This document shows, piece after piece, positions 32,798 through 41,389 of a stretch of DNA of 64,000 nucleotides. Source of the DNA: Roseomonas fluvialis (GTDB taxonomy: Bacteria > Pseudomonadota > Alphaproteobacteria > Acetobacterales > Acetobacteraceae); assembly GCF_022846615.1 (NCBI RefSeq), contig NZ_AP025637.1, forward strand, positions 4,489,001-4,553,000. Reading direction: 5' to 3'. Numbering within the stretch: position 1 is the stretch's first letter; each line of letters opens with the position of its first letter. A program made the position numbers and the translations under genes. The notes under the pieces are model-generated. The model was not told the origin of the DNA, searched no databases, and worked only from the letters and a program-made list of their open reading frames with translations.

Positions 32798-33110
32798 GCG
32801 ATGGCGTTGGGACGCAGGGCATCGCGCGGCCCTGCAGTCTCACCTATGTCGCACGTGCGCGCATGCTCAGGTGCTTCTGTCGTGCTGCCGGCTACCCCGG
32901 GACCAACCACCAAAGCGATGGAGGCGGAGGTCCCAGGAACCCCGACCGCAGATCGCAAGATAAAGGCCGCGATGTGCGCGGGCTCGGTCGGGGCGGAGCA
33001 GGCAGGCACATCAACATCCTCGCGCGAGGTGCGTCCCACGCGCGCAGCCTGCGCGACGCAGCAACCCACTCCACCAGCACCGCATCGCGCGAGGTGCGGG
33101 CAGGCAGCCC
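32798..33110. other. region upstream of relaxase; candidate oriT
   Basis: No convincing gene; a 106-codon frame from 32794 has no family resemblance. The region holds a 14-bp exact direct repeat TCGCGCGAGGTGCG (33020-33033 and 33085-33098), the dyad CGCGCA-GCC-TGCGCG (33041-33055), and a hairpin-like GGCCGCGATGTGCGCGGGC (32965-32983) related to the leader elements elsewhere. Relaxase genes often lie beside oriT, so this is the first place to look for the nick site. Confidence 0.4.
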
Positions 33111-34838
33111 ATGACCCGCGACGATGACCTGCATGTCCGACCTGGCCGCATCCGCGACGTCAAGGCGCCACGCCGAGCGCGCACCTTCCTCGCCCAGGCG
33201 CTGGCCGCCACCGAGAAGGCCGGCGGCTTCCAGCGCGGCGGCCGCAGGCGTCCCTCGAGCCGCAGCACCTTCGGCCGCGGCCGCGCCGCCGCCGTGCAGG
33301 CACGTTCGCGGCTGCGACCCGACAGCCGCGTCGTTGCGATCAAGGCGCGCGTCGTCCGCCACGGCGCCCGCGCCGCGCCGCTGGCGGCGCACCTGTCCTA
33401 CCTGCGGCGGGACGGTGTTACCCGCGACGGCGCTCCTGGGAAGATGTTCGACGCGGCCGGCGGCGCCGACCCCCGCGCCTTCGCCGAGCGCTGCGAGGGC
33501 GACCGCCACCACTTCCGCTTCATCGTCTCGCCGGAGGACGCCGCAGAGCTCGCCGACCTGCGCGCCTACACGCGCGACCTCATGGCGACCGCTGAGCGCG
33601 ACCTCTTCACGCGTCTCGACTGGGTCGCCGTCGATCACTGGAACACCGAGCATCCGCACATCCACGTCCTCGTCCGCGGCCGGGCCGACGATGGCGAGAA
33701 CCTGGTCATGTCGCGCGACTACATCAGCGACGGCCTGCGCGCCCGCGCGGCGGAACGCGCGACCCTGGAACTTGGGCCGCGGACGGAGCAGGACATCCGC
33801 CGTGCCGTCGAGCGCGAAACACAGGCCGAGCGCTGGACCGGCCTCGACCGTGACCTCGTGCGCCGCGCCACCGGCGGGATCGTCGACATGCGCCCCGCGG
33901 CTGAGGCCGCGGATCGAGGTGACGCAGCCCTGCGGATCGGGCGGCTTCGGACCCTGGAGCGGCTCGGCCTCGCTGAACCGCGTGGCCCGGCGCAGTGGCG
34001 CTTGGCCGAAGATTTCGAGCCACGGCTTCGCGCCCTCGCCGAGCGCGGCGACATCATCAAGCGCATGCACCGGGAGCTGACTGGCAAAGGCTGGGATTGC
34101 GGCGCGGAACGCTATGTCCTAGATGGCGAGCGCAGCGCCGTCATCGGGCGGTTCGTCGCGCGGGGCCTGGACGACGAGCTCGCGGGTAGCGCCTTCGCGA
34201 TCGTTGATGGGATCGACGGCCGCGCGCATCATCTCCGCTTCCGTGACCTCGAGGCCACCAGCGACGCGGCACCCGGCGCCATTGTCGAACTCCGGTACTA
34301 CACCGACGCCAAGGGACGGGAGCGGTCCGCGCTGGCGGTGCGGTCCGACCTGCCGATCGAGGCGCAGGTCACCGCGGACGGAGCGACCTGGCTCGACCGC
34401 CGGCTGGTCGACCGGGCGCCCAGCACCCTCGGCGGAGATGGCTTTGGTGGGGAAGCCCGCACCGCGATGGCCGCACGGACCGACCACCTCGTCTCGGAGG
34501 GCTTCGCCCGCCGACAGGGACAGCGCGTGATCTTCGCGCGCGACCTCCTGGACACGCTGCGCCGGCGTGAGGTGGAAACCGTCGCGGCGCGGGTGACGGC
34601 CGAGACGGGGAAGGTCTGGCGGCCCGCGCGCGAAGGAGAGCCCATCGCCGGAGTATTCAGCCGGCGGCTCGACTTGGCCTCCGGCCGCTTCGCGATGATC
34701 GACGACGGGCTTGGCTTCCAGCTGGTGCCCTGGAAGCCGTCGCTGGAGCGGCAGCGCGGACTGGCCGTCGCGGGCAGCATCGCGCCCGATGGCGGGCTGG
34801 ACCGAAGTCCAGACCGCAAGCGGGGCCTCGCCATGTAG
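33111..34838 (+). CDS. DUF3363 relaxase (VirD2/TraI-like)
   Basis: 575 residues. A basic N-terminus rich in Arg (about 1-75) is followed by the relaxase core, VVAIKARVVRHGARAAPLAA with AHLSYLRRDG, then HHFRFIVSPEDAAEL (about 132) and the three-His motif HWNTEHPHIHVLVRG (about 176-190). The C-terminal half is the DUF3363 domain. It would nick oriT, stay bound to the transferred strand and be handed to TraG. No clear catalytic Tyr can be named by eye. Accessory genes begin right after it on the opposite strand. Confidence 0.9.
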   Translation: MTRDDDLHVRPGRIRDVKAPRRARTFLAQALAATEKAGGFQRGGRRRPSSRSTFGRGRAAAVQARSRLRPDSRVVAIKARVVRHGARAAPLAAHLSYLRRDGVTRDGAPGKMFDAAGGADPRAFAERCEGDRHHFRFIVSPEDAAELADLRAYTRDLMATAERDLFTRLDWVAVDHWNTEHPHIHVLVRGRADDGENLVMSRDYISDGLRARAAERATLELGPRTEQDIRRAVERETQAERWTGLDRDLVRRATGGIVDMRPAAEAADRGDAALRIGRLRTLERLGLAEPRGPAQWRLAEDFEPRLRALAERGDIIKRMHRELTGKGWDCGAERYVLDGERSAVIGRFVARGLDDELAGSAFAIVDGIDGRAHHLRFRDLEATSDAAPGAIVELRYYTDAKGRERSALAVRSDLPIEAQVTADGATWLDRRLVDRAPSTLGGDGFGGEARTAMAARTDHLVSEGFARRQGQRVIFARDLLDTLRRREVETVAARVTAETGKVWRPAREGEPIAGVFSRRLDLASGRFAMIDDGLGFQLVPWKPSLERQRGLAVAGSIAPDGGLDRSPDRKRGLAM

Positions 34839-34865
34839 GGACGAGGCGTGTCACCCATGAGCCAT

Positions 34866-35384
34866 TCAAGCGCGCGTGAGCGGCTCGCCGAACTCCAGCA
34901 CATTCCCTTCCAGGTCCTTCACGAAACCCACCCGGCGGCGGAAGGGCGTGCCGTCGAGATCGTAGGTCTCGGCGCGCACGAAGGTGGGTACGCCTTCCGC
35001 GGCGAGGCCGGCCAGCACCGCGTCCGCGTCGTCGGTGCGGAAGCAAAGGTGGCCGTAGCCGGTGCGGGCGAAGTGCTCGGGGAAGCTCATCGCCTCCGGC
35101 AGGCCGATGCCGCCCGCGTCGGCCTCGACCAGCTCCAGCACGGTGTCGTTCAGCCGGAGATAGGCGAGGCGCTTGCCGTTCAGGGCGCTGACGCGCCAGG
35201 CGACCTCGACGCGAAAGGCGAGCTTCTCCTGGTACCAGGCGAGCGCGGCATCGAAGTCGCGGACGTTCAGCGAGACGTGGTCGAAGCGTAGCGCCGCCGC
35301 CGGCTCAGGCGCGGCCGTGGCAGTGTCGGCAACGGTCAGGGCGACGAAGGAAGTGGCGGCGGCCATGAGGGTCCTGCGGTCCAT
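34866..35384 (-). CDS. VOC-family protein (lactoylglutathione lyase-like), exported
   Basis: 172 residues. The N-terminal signal MDRRTLMAAATSFVALTVADTATAA precedes one vicinal-oxygen-chelate fold: RFDHVSLNVRDFDAALAWYQ, VLELVEADAGGIGLP, FARTGYGHLCFRTDDADAVL and VGFVKDLEGNVLEF. The metal ligands expected from the family are the His of FDHVSL, the Glu of VLELVE, the His of GHLCF and the final Glu of VLEFGE. Glyoxalase I-type activity on dicarbonyl adducts is plausible but not proven. It lies downstream of an aldo-keto reductase on the same strand. Confidence 0.85.
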   Translation of the reverse strand: MDRRTLMAAATSFVALTVADTATAAPEPAAALRFDHVSLNVRDFDAALAWYQEKLAFRVEVAWRVSALNGKRLAYLRLNDTVLELVEADAGGIGLPEAMSFPEHFARTGYGHLCFRTDDADAVLAGLAAEGVPTFVRAETYDLDGTPFRRRVGFVKDLEGNVLEFGEPLTRA

Positions 35385-35417
35385 GGGAATGGTCTCCGTT
35401 CGAGGTTTTCGGGTTGG

Positions 35418-36188
35418 TCAGTGGGCTTCCAGCGCGCGCATGTTCGCTTCCAGGTGCGCGACGCGGGTGGTGCCGGGGATGATGACGATGTTGGGCGAGC
35501 GGGCGAGCAGCCAGCGCAGTGCCGCCGCCGGATCGAGCCGCGCGCCCTGCTGCATCGGGTGCGCGCCCAGCGGACCGTAGGGGATGAAGGCGATGCCCTT
35601 CGACGCGGTGTAGTCCACCAGCGCCTCGCTCTCGCGCTCCTCGGTGTTGAGCCGGTTCTGCACGCTCGCGATGGGCGCCACCGCCAGCGCGCGGTCCAGC
35701 GCCGTGCGATCCACGTTGGACAGGCCGATGTGGCGGATCTTGCCGGCAAGCCGCGCTGCCTCCAGCGCGCCCACGCTCTCCTCGATCGGCACGGCGGGGT
35801 CGATCCAGTGCAGCTGGAACAGGTCGATGCGCTCCACGCGCAGCCGCGCCAGCGCTTCGTCCACCTGGCGGGTCAGCGTCGCGGGCGAGGCGTCGCGCAC
35901 CAGCTGCGTCGGCGAGAGCTTGTCGATGCCGCCCTTGGTGGCGACGACGATCCCGTCGGCGTAGGGGTGCAGCGCGTCGGCGATCAGCGCCTCGTTGTGC
36001 CCGGGGCCATAGGCGCGGGCGGTGTCGAAGAAGCGCACACCGAGCTCGACGGCGCGGCGCAGCAGGGCCTTGCCGCCCTCCCAGTCGGCATAGGGGCCGA
36101 AATTGCCGGGCTGGCCCGTCAGGCGCATGGCGCCGAAGCCGAGGCGGGGGACGACGAGGTCGCCGCCGATCGCGAAGGTCGATGTCAT
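35418..36188 (-). CDS. aldo/keto reductase
   Basis: 256 residues. The catalytic tetrad can be seen: Asp and Tyr in VRFFDTARAYGPGHNE, Lys in IVVATKGGIDKL and His in LFQLHWIDPAVP. VPRLGFGAMRLTG at the start and NIVIIPGTTRVAHLEANM at the NADPH-binding end complete the family pattern. It reduces aldehydes or ketones with NADPH; the substrate is unknown. The start at 36188 is placed at conserved MTSTFAIGGDLVVPRLGFG; a longer frame upstream covers the DUF2798 gene and is rejected. It probably forms an operon with the VOC and DUF2798 genes. Confidence 0.9.
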   Translation of the reverse strand: MTSTFAIGGDLVVPRLGFGAMRLTGQPGNFGPYADWEGGKALLRRAVELGVRFFDTARAYGPGHNEALIADALHPYADGIVVATKGGIDKLSPTQLVRDASPATLTRQVDEALARLRVERIDLFQLHWIDPAVPIEESVGALEAARLAGKIRHIGLSNVDRTALDRALAVAPIASVQNRLNTEERESEALVDYTASKGIAFIPYGPLGAHPMQQGARLDPAAALRWLLARSPNIVIIPGTTRVAHLEANMRALEAH

Positions 36189-36211
36189 GATCCGGGGCTC
36201 CTTGCCAGGGC

Positions 36212-36466
36212 TCAGACGGTGATGCGCTCGACCAGGGCGCGCACGCGGGGTGCCACCAGGGTCACGGCGGGGAAGGCGAAGGACCAGGCCAGCGCGTAGG
36301 CACGCAGCCAGCGGCCGACGAAGCCGGCGTCGAAGCCGGTGTTGACCGCGGTGATCGCGGCCGAGAGCACGCCGGACAGGCTCACCGACATCAGGAAGGC
36401 GAACAGCACGGGGGCGTAGCGGCGGGGGATCTTCGGGATGCCGTGGATTGGCAGGGCGGGGTTCAT
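36212..36466 (-). CDS. DUF2798-family small membrane protein
   Basis: 84 residues with two membrane helices (YAPVLFAFLMSVSLSGVLSA and WLRAYALAWSFAFPAVTLVA) and the arginine-rich joint IPRRYAP typical of DUF2798. Function unknown. It is the first gene of the minus-strand operon DUF2798-aldo/keto reductase-VOC and diverges from a LysR regulator across 109 bp. Confidence 0.85.
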   Translation of the reverse strand: MNPALPIHGIPKIPRRYAPVLFAFLMSVSLSGVLSAAITAVNTGFDAGFVGRWLRAYALAWSFAFPAVTLVAPRVRALVERITV

Positions 36467-36534
36467 GGCAGGATCTCCGTGGTCTGTTGACGCCGCGGAA
36501 CCTGATCCTTTCGCCGGTCATTCGGAATGGCCGT

Positions 36535-36556
36535 CTTATCGACACCACTTATCGTC
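36535..36556. promoter_or_regulatory. direct repeat in the DUF2798/LysR divergent promoter
   Basis: CTTATCGAC (36535-36543) and CTTATCGTC (36548-36556) repeat with a 13-bp period, 20 bp before the LysR start codon, in an AT-rich interval between divergent genes. This is a candidate binding site for the LysR protein. Confidence 0.35.
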
Positions 36557-36575
36557 AACACTAAACAATACACCC

Positions 36576-37538
36576 ATGCCGACCGACCTCCGCCTGGTCA
36601 CGACCTTCGTCGAGACCGCCCGCCGCCTGTCCTTCACTGGTGCCGCGAAAGCGCTGGGGCTGACCCCCGGCTCGGTCAGCCAGAACATCCGTAACCTGGA
36701 GGAGCAGCTCGGCGTGCGGCTACTGACGCGCACCACGCGCCAGGTGCGGCTGACGACCGAAGGTGCCCGCTACCTCGCCCGATGCGCCCCGGCGCTGGAG
36801 GCGCTGGTCGAGGCGGAAACGGCCGTGCGGGAGGAACGCGAGCGGCTCACTGGGCGGCTCCGCGTCACCTCCACCACCGCCTTCGGGCGGGCGCAGCTGC
36901 TGCCGGTGATCGCCGGCTTCATGCAGGCGCATCCGGGCATCGAGGTGGAGCTGTCGCTGTCCGACCAGTTCGTGGACTTGGTCGCCGAGGGTTTCGATCT
37001 CGCGATCCGCGGCGGGATCCTGCCGGAGAACGAGTACATCTCCCGCCTCATCCTGCCGGTGACGCCGCTGGTCTGCGCCTCACCCGCCTATGCCGAGGCG
37101 CACGGGCTGCCACGCACGCTGCCGGAGATCGCCACGCACCGCCTGATCGGCATGCGCAGCAATCCCTCGCAGCAGGTGCTGGGGTGGGAGTTCGCCGCGC
37201 CCGGCGGCGGCGTGCAGCGCATCGAGATCGCGCCGGCGCTGGCGGTGAACGACCCCGAGGGCGTGGCGCTGGCCGCGGCGGCCGGCATCGGGCTCGGCCA
37301 GGTCGGCAGCAACGTCGTGCTGCCGCTGGTCACCACCGGACGGCTGGTGCTGGCGTTGACCGAGCACGCCGTGCGCTCACGCGGCATCTACGCCGTCTAT
37401 CCCTCGCGCCGCTTCGTGCCGCGACGGCTCTCGCTGTTCGTGCAGGCGCTGGCCGATGCTTTCGCGCAGCGCGCGGATCTGGTGTGGCAGCCGGCAGCTG
37501 CGCCGGTGCCAACGGTACGACGTCAACAAAGGCGCTGA
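36576..37538 (+). CDS. LysR-family regulator of the aldo/keto reductase operon
   Basis: 320 residues. The N-terminal winged helix (LRLVTTFVETARRLSFTGAA, LGLTPGSVSQNIRNLEEQLG) is followed by the periplasmic-binding-like effector domain with LRVTSTTAFGRAQLLPVIAG. ATG 36576 is at the conserved start; the open frame continues upstream without conservation. It diverges from DUF2798-AKR-VOC and probably controls them. A LysR gene (traR) lies upstream of traG in Tn4371, so a link with transfer is possible, but the position opposite metabolic genes favours local control. Confidence 0.88.
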   Translation: MPTDLRLVTTFVETARRLSFTGAAKALGLTPGSVSQNIRNLEEQLGVRLLTRTTRQVRLTTEGARYLARCAPALEALVEAETAVREERERLTGRLRVTSTTAFGRAQLLPVIAGFMQAHPGIEVELSLSDQFVDLVAEGFDLAIRGGILPENEYISRLILPVTPLVCASPAYAEAHGLPRTLPEIATHRLIGMRSNPSQQVLGWEFAAPGGGVQRIEIAPALAVNDPEGVALAAAAGIGLGQVGSNVVLPLVTTGRLVLALTEHAVRSRGIYAVYPSRRFVPRRLSLFVQALADAFAQRADLVWQPAAAPVPTVRRQQRR

Positions 37539-37652
37539 CGTGAAGCCGGCGTGGCCACCCCGCCGCTTTGCGCGCCGGACCCCTCCATCCTACGCCGCCC
37601 CCGAGATCGCTGTTGCGGCTTGCTGCCTGGATGGCGTTCAGCATGCGCCGCC

Positions 37653-39629
37653 ATGACCGCGACGAAGATCCTCTGGGGCCAGGTGCTGGTCGTCATGCTG
37701 ATCGTGCTCGCCGCGGTCTGGGGCGCGACGCAGTGGGTCGCCTGGCGCCTCGGCTACCAGGCGCAGCTCGGGCAGCCGATGGATGTCTGGGCGGGCGTGC
37801 CGGTCTACCCGCCGCCCGCCTTCTTCCTGTGGTGGTACTGGTACGACGCCTACGCGCCGCGGGTTTTCTACGAGGGCGCCATCATCTCCGCGGCCGGTGG
37901 CTTCGCGGCGATCGGCGTTGCCATCGGCATGTCCGTCTGGCGCGCCCGCGAAGCGCGGGACGTGACCACCTACGGCTCGGCGCGCTGGGCGACGGAGAGG
38001 GAAGTCCGCGAGGCCGGGCTGCTCGCCCCGGACGGCGTCGTACTCGGCTGGTTCGCGCAGTGCTATCTCCGCCATGACGGGCCGGAGCACGTGCTGTGCT
38101 TCGCACCGACGCGCTCGGGCAAGGGCGTGGGCCTCGTGGTGCCGACGCTACTGACCTGGCCGGGCTCGGCCATCGTCCACGACATCAAGGGTGAGAACTG
38201 GCAGCTCACCGCCGGCTGGCGGGCGCGCTTCGGTCGCGTGCTGCTGTTCGACCCCACCAACCCGGCGAGCGCGGCCTACAACCCGCTGCTCGAGGTCCGC
38301 CGCGGCGACAGCGAGGTCCGCGACGTCCAGAACATCGCCGATATCCTGGTCGACCCCGAGGGCGCCCTGGAACGGCGGAATCATTGGGAGAAGACCAGCC
38401 ACTCCCTCCTGGTCGGCGCCATCCTGCACGTGCTCTACGCCGAGGACGACAAGACACTCGCCGGCGTCGCGGGCTTCCTCTCCGATCCCCGCCGCCCGAT
38501 CGAGCGCACACTGGCCGCGATGATGACGACGCCGCATCTGGGCGACCGGCCCCACCCCGTCGTGGCCTCCGCCGCGCGCGAGCTGCTCAACAAGTCGGAC
38601 AACGAACGATCCGGCGTGCTCTCGACCGCGATGAGCTTCCTCGGCCTTTACCGCGATCCGGTCGTCGCGCAGGTCACCCGCCGATGCGATTGGCGGATCG
38701 CCGACCTGGTCGAGGCCCGCGAGCCGTTCACACTCTACCTCGTCGTCCCACCCTCGGACATCGTGCGGACGAAGCCGCTGGTGCGGCTCGTGCTGAACCA
38801 GATCGGCCGCCGGCTGACGGAAGCGCTCGAGAACGAGCGACGCCGCCACCGCCTCCTGCTGATGCTCGACGAGTTTCCTGCCCTCGGACGCCTCGACTTC
38901 TTCGAGAGCCAGCTCGCCTTTATGGCGGGCTACGGCATCCGGTCCTTCCTGATCGCGCAGTCGTTGAACCAGATCGAGCGCGCCTACGGGCCGAACAACG
39001 CGATCCTCGACAATTGTCATGTCCGCGTTGCCTTTGCGACGAATGACGAACGCACGGCCAAGCGCGTCTCCGACGCGCTCGGCACGGCGACCGAGATCCG
39101 CGACAGCCGGAACTATGCGGGTCACCGCCTGTCGCCATGGCTCGGCCACCTCATGGTCAGCCGCCAGGAGACGGCACGGCCGCTGCTGACGCCCGGCGAG
39201 GTGATGCAGCTCCCGCCGACGGACGAGATCGTCCTGGTGTCGGGCTGCCCGCCGATTCGCGCGCGGAAGGCACGCTACTACGAGGACCGGCAGCTTCGTG
39301 AACGTGTGGTGACGCCGCCTGACCCCCCGACGGCTGGGTCGCAGGCGGGCGTTCTGGATGATTGGACCTCCGTCAAACCCGTTGCCCGCAACGACGGGAG
39401 GGCAGCCGCCGCTCCGACGGACGATGCCGACGGTGGCATCCGCCGGGAACCCACGCTGCCCCAGCACGAGCAGATCGCGCCGGAGCCCGGGCCGCCGCCC
39501 GAGAAGGAGTTCGTCTTCGCGGAGGACGAGCAGGACGACGATGCCGCGCGCACCCGTACCCTTGCTGCCAACACCCGCCGCATTGCACGCCAGGCCGCAC
39601 TGGACCCTGATGACGGCATCGCGCTCTAA
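37653..39629 (+). CDS. traG: type IV coupling protein TraG/VirD4
   Basis: 658 residues. Two N-terminal membrane helices (LVVMLIVLAAVWGATQWVAW and the segment around IISAAGGFAAIGVAIGMSVW) anchor a cytoplasmic ATPase with Walker A APTRSGKGVGLVVPT (about 150) and Walker B LLLMLDEFPALGRLDF (about 401), plus QSLNQIERAYG. It brings the relaxase-DNA complex to the Trb channel. The C-terminal 90 residues are acidic and variable. ATG 37653 is chosen because the frame upstream to 37551 shows no conservation. CopG follows 9 bp later. Confidence 0.93.
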   Translation: MTATKILWGQVLVVMLIVLAAVWGATQWVAWRLGYQAQLGQPMDVWAGVPVYPPPAFFLWWYWYDAYAPRVFYEGAIISAAGGFAAIGVAIGMSVWRAREARDVTTYGSARWATEREVREAGLLAPDGVVLGWFAQCYLRHDGPEHVLCFAPTRSGKGVGLVVPTLLTWPGSAIVHDIKGENWQLTAGWRARFGRVLLFDPTNPASAAYNPLLEVRRGDSEVRDVQNIADILVDPEGALERRNHWEKTSHSLLVGAILHVLYAEDDKTLAGVAGFLSDPRRPIERTLAAMMTTPHLGDRPHPVVASAARELLNKSDNERSGVLSTAMSFLGLYRDPVVAQVTRRCDWRIADLVEAREPFTLYLVVPPSDIVRTKPLVRLVLNQIGRRLTEALENERRRHRLLLMLDEFPALGRLDFFESQLAFMAGYGIRSFLIAQSLNQIERAYGPNNAILDNCHVRVAFATNDERTAKRVSDALGTATEIRDSRNYAGHRLSPWLGHLMVSRQETARPLLTPGEVMQLPPTDEIVLVSGCPPIRARKARYYEDRQLRERVVTPPDPPTAGSQAGVLDDWTSVKPVARNDGRAAAAPTDDADGGIRREPTLPQHEQIAPEPGPPPEKEFVFAEDEQDDDAARTRTLAANTRRIARQAALDPDDGIAL

Positions 39630-39638
39630 GGCCCCGTC

Positions 39639-40088
39639 GTGAAAAAGGTGAGGCTCTCCGTCTATCTGGACCCGAAGCTCGCGAAGCAGCTCGAAGCCTA
39701 TGCGAACGAACGCCGCCGATCGCTCTCCGTGGTCGCCCAAGCCTCGATCGCGTCCTTCCTGTCGCCCGATGGTCCGGACCGGATGGAGGCGGTGATGGCG
39801 AAGCGTCTCGACAGGATGAGCCGTCAGATCGAACGCCTCAATCGCGACACCGGCATCAGCCTCGAGACGCTCGCCCTGTTCATCCGGCATTGGCTGGTGG
39901 CCGTGCCGGCGCCGTCCGAGGCGCACTATGCCGCTGCGCAGGCCAAGGGTCGCGAGCGATACGAGCGCTTTCTCGAAGCGCTCGGCCGCCGCCTGTCGAA
40001 GGGGCCGACGCTGCTGCGCGAGGTCTCGATCGAGCTGCCCTCTGCCGAAGGCCAAACGGATCTCGGCTCCAGCGGCGACGACGGGTAA
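39639..40088 (+). CDS. CopG-family ribbon-helix-helix protein
   Basis: 149 residues starting with GTG. The N-terminal ribbon-helix-helix (VRLSVYLDPKLAKQLEAYAN followed by RSLSVVAQASIASFL) is that of CopG-type repressors found between traG and trbB in these ICEs. A longer C-terminal domain (about 55-149, LSRQIERLNRDTGISLETLALF-like helices) is unique to the conjugative subgroup. It may regulate transfer genes. It lies 9 bp after traG, and a strong hairpin ends the transcript. Related elements continue directly with trbB; here 10 kb of cargo intervenes. Confidence 0.85.
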   Translation: MKKVRLSVYLDPKLAKQLEAYANERRRSLSVVAQASIASFLSPDGPDRMEAVMAKRLDRMSRQIERLNRDTGISLETLALFIRHWLVAVPAPSEAHYAAAQAKGRERYERFLEALGRRLSKGPTLLREVSIELPSAEGQTDLGSSGDDG

Positions 40089-40134
40089 GGTCGAAGCTGC
40101 AGGTGCGTCGGATGCCGCACCAGACTGTCTGAAC

Positions 40135-40166
40135 GGCCAGCCCCGGCGATCATGCCGGGGCTGGCC
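40135..40166 (+). terminator. bidirectional terminator hairpin after copG
   Basis: GGCCAGCCCCGGC and GCCGGGGCTGGCC pair over 13 bp around the loop GATCAT. It lies between convergent copG (ends 40088) and the propeller gene (ends 40173). The short T-containing stretch CCTTGCATT follows on the plus strand. Confidence 0.7.
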
Positions 40167-40172
40167 CTTGCA

Positions 40173-41372
40173 TTACCGCCCAGCCGCGATGCCAGGCAGC
40201 CGGTAGATGGCGAAGGTGCCACTGCCCGGCGCGAAGCTGGCCGTGCCGCCGAAGACGCGGTTCAGATGGTTCACCGTCACCAGGAGCTCACCCGACGCCG
40301 TGCGCGCGAGGCTGTCCGGCCAAACGATGGACGCGCCGTCGAGCAGACGTTCGGTAGCCCCACTTGCCGGATCGACCCGCAGCACGGCGCCCGCCGTCAG
40401 GCCGGCGATGAGGAGCCGACCGCGATCATCGACAGCAAGCCCGTCGATGCCACCCGGCGTCGCGACACGGCGCACAGCGGCGGCGAGACGCTCGGCCGGA
40501 ACGCCGGCATCGCGGATCAGGGCCGTCGGCGCGGCGAACACGCCGTCCCCCGTGGTCAGTCCCCAGTAGAGCGTCTCGCCATCGGGCGAGAGCGCGATGC
40601 CGTTGATGCCGACCTGCAGCGGATTGCCCGGGAAGACGGCTTCGCCCGAGGCGACGAGCGGCCGCGTGCGGTCGTTCGCCGTCGAGGGATGCCGGTCCAG
40701 GACCCGACGGGAGGCGCCCGTCGCGAGGTCGACGACGATGATCCCGGTCGGGTTGTCGGGCGCCCCGCGCACGCCGCTGTCGCTGACGAAGGCAACCTCC
40801 CGCCGCGCATCCACGGCGATGTCGTTCAGGAAGGAGCCATCGCCCGCCACGCCGCGAGCGAAGACGATCCGGCGCATGATCCTGCCGCTGCGCGGATCGA
40901 GCTCTACCAACTTCTGGGCGCCATCGGGCGTCGGCCCGGTTTCGCCGGCGACCCAGCCAAGATCGAGCGCCCAGAGCCGGCCGGCCGTGTCACGCCGCAC
41001 CCCGAGGATGCTGCGGAGCGCATCCGTACGCGCCGGATCATGCGCTTCGGGCTGTGGCGGAAAGGGCTGAAGCAAGGGCTGCCCATTCACCATGACGACG
41101 CGGTTCAGCGTCGCAGGCACACGCGCATCGAGCCATCGCGGCACCGTCACCAGTAAGTTCCCGTCGGCGTCGGTCTCGACGCCAGCGATGGCGGCACGCC
41201 GCCACGTCTCGGCTGCGTCGAATGCCGCACGCTCGGCAGCGGAGCCGTCCCAGGCCAGGCGATCCCACCGCACCACCGCGACGGGTTCGGCGCTGAGGCT
41301 GCCGAGGCCAAGGGCGATCTGCGCCAGCACGCCGGCCGCCAGCCGGCGGCCCAGCTTCGGAAGTGTGTTCAT
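40173..41372 (-). CDS. secreted beta-propeller protein (SMP-30/major royal jelly-like)
   Basis: 399 residues. A signal sequence (RRLAAGVLAQIALGLGSLSA) precedes a propeller with RLWALDLGWVAGETGP, KLVELDPRSGRIMRRIVF, FLNDIAVDARREVAFVSDSG and GINGIALSPDGETLYWGLT, which matches the major-royal-jelly/SMP-30/gluconolactonase group. It would act in the periplasm, possibly on sugars or lactones; no catalytic residues can be assigned with confidence. It is the last gene of the minus-strand cargo operon, 17 bp after a DJ-1/PfpI gene. Confidence 0.8.
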   Translation of the reverse strand: MNTLPKLGRRLAAGVLAQIALGLGSLSAEPVAVVRWDRLAWDGSAAERAAFDAAETWRRAAIAGVETDADGNLLVTVPRWLDARVPATLNRVVMVNGQPLLQPFPPQPEAHDPARTDALRSILGVRRDTAGRLWALDLGWVAGETGPTPDGAQKLVELDPRSGRIMRRIVFARGVAGDGSFLNDIAVDARREVAFVSDSGVRGAPDNPTGIIVVDLATGASRRVLDRHPSTANDRTRPLVASGEAVFPGNPLQVGINGIALSPDGETLYWGLTTGDGVFAAPTALIRDAGVPAERLAAAVRRVATPGGIDGLAVDDRGRLLIAGLTAGAVLRVDPASGATERLLDGASIVWPDSLARTASGELLVTVNHLNRVFGGTASFAPGSGTFAIYRLPGIAAGR

Positions 41373-41389
41373 CTGTGCCTCCCTCCCGA

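Noticed and set aside
32794..33114. 106-codon frame overlapping the transglycosylase stop by ATGA
   Set aside because: Although the overlap looks like coupling, the product has no family resemblance and the DNA carries repeats better explained as an oriT-like or regulatory region.
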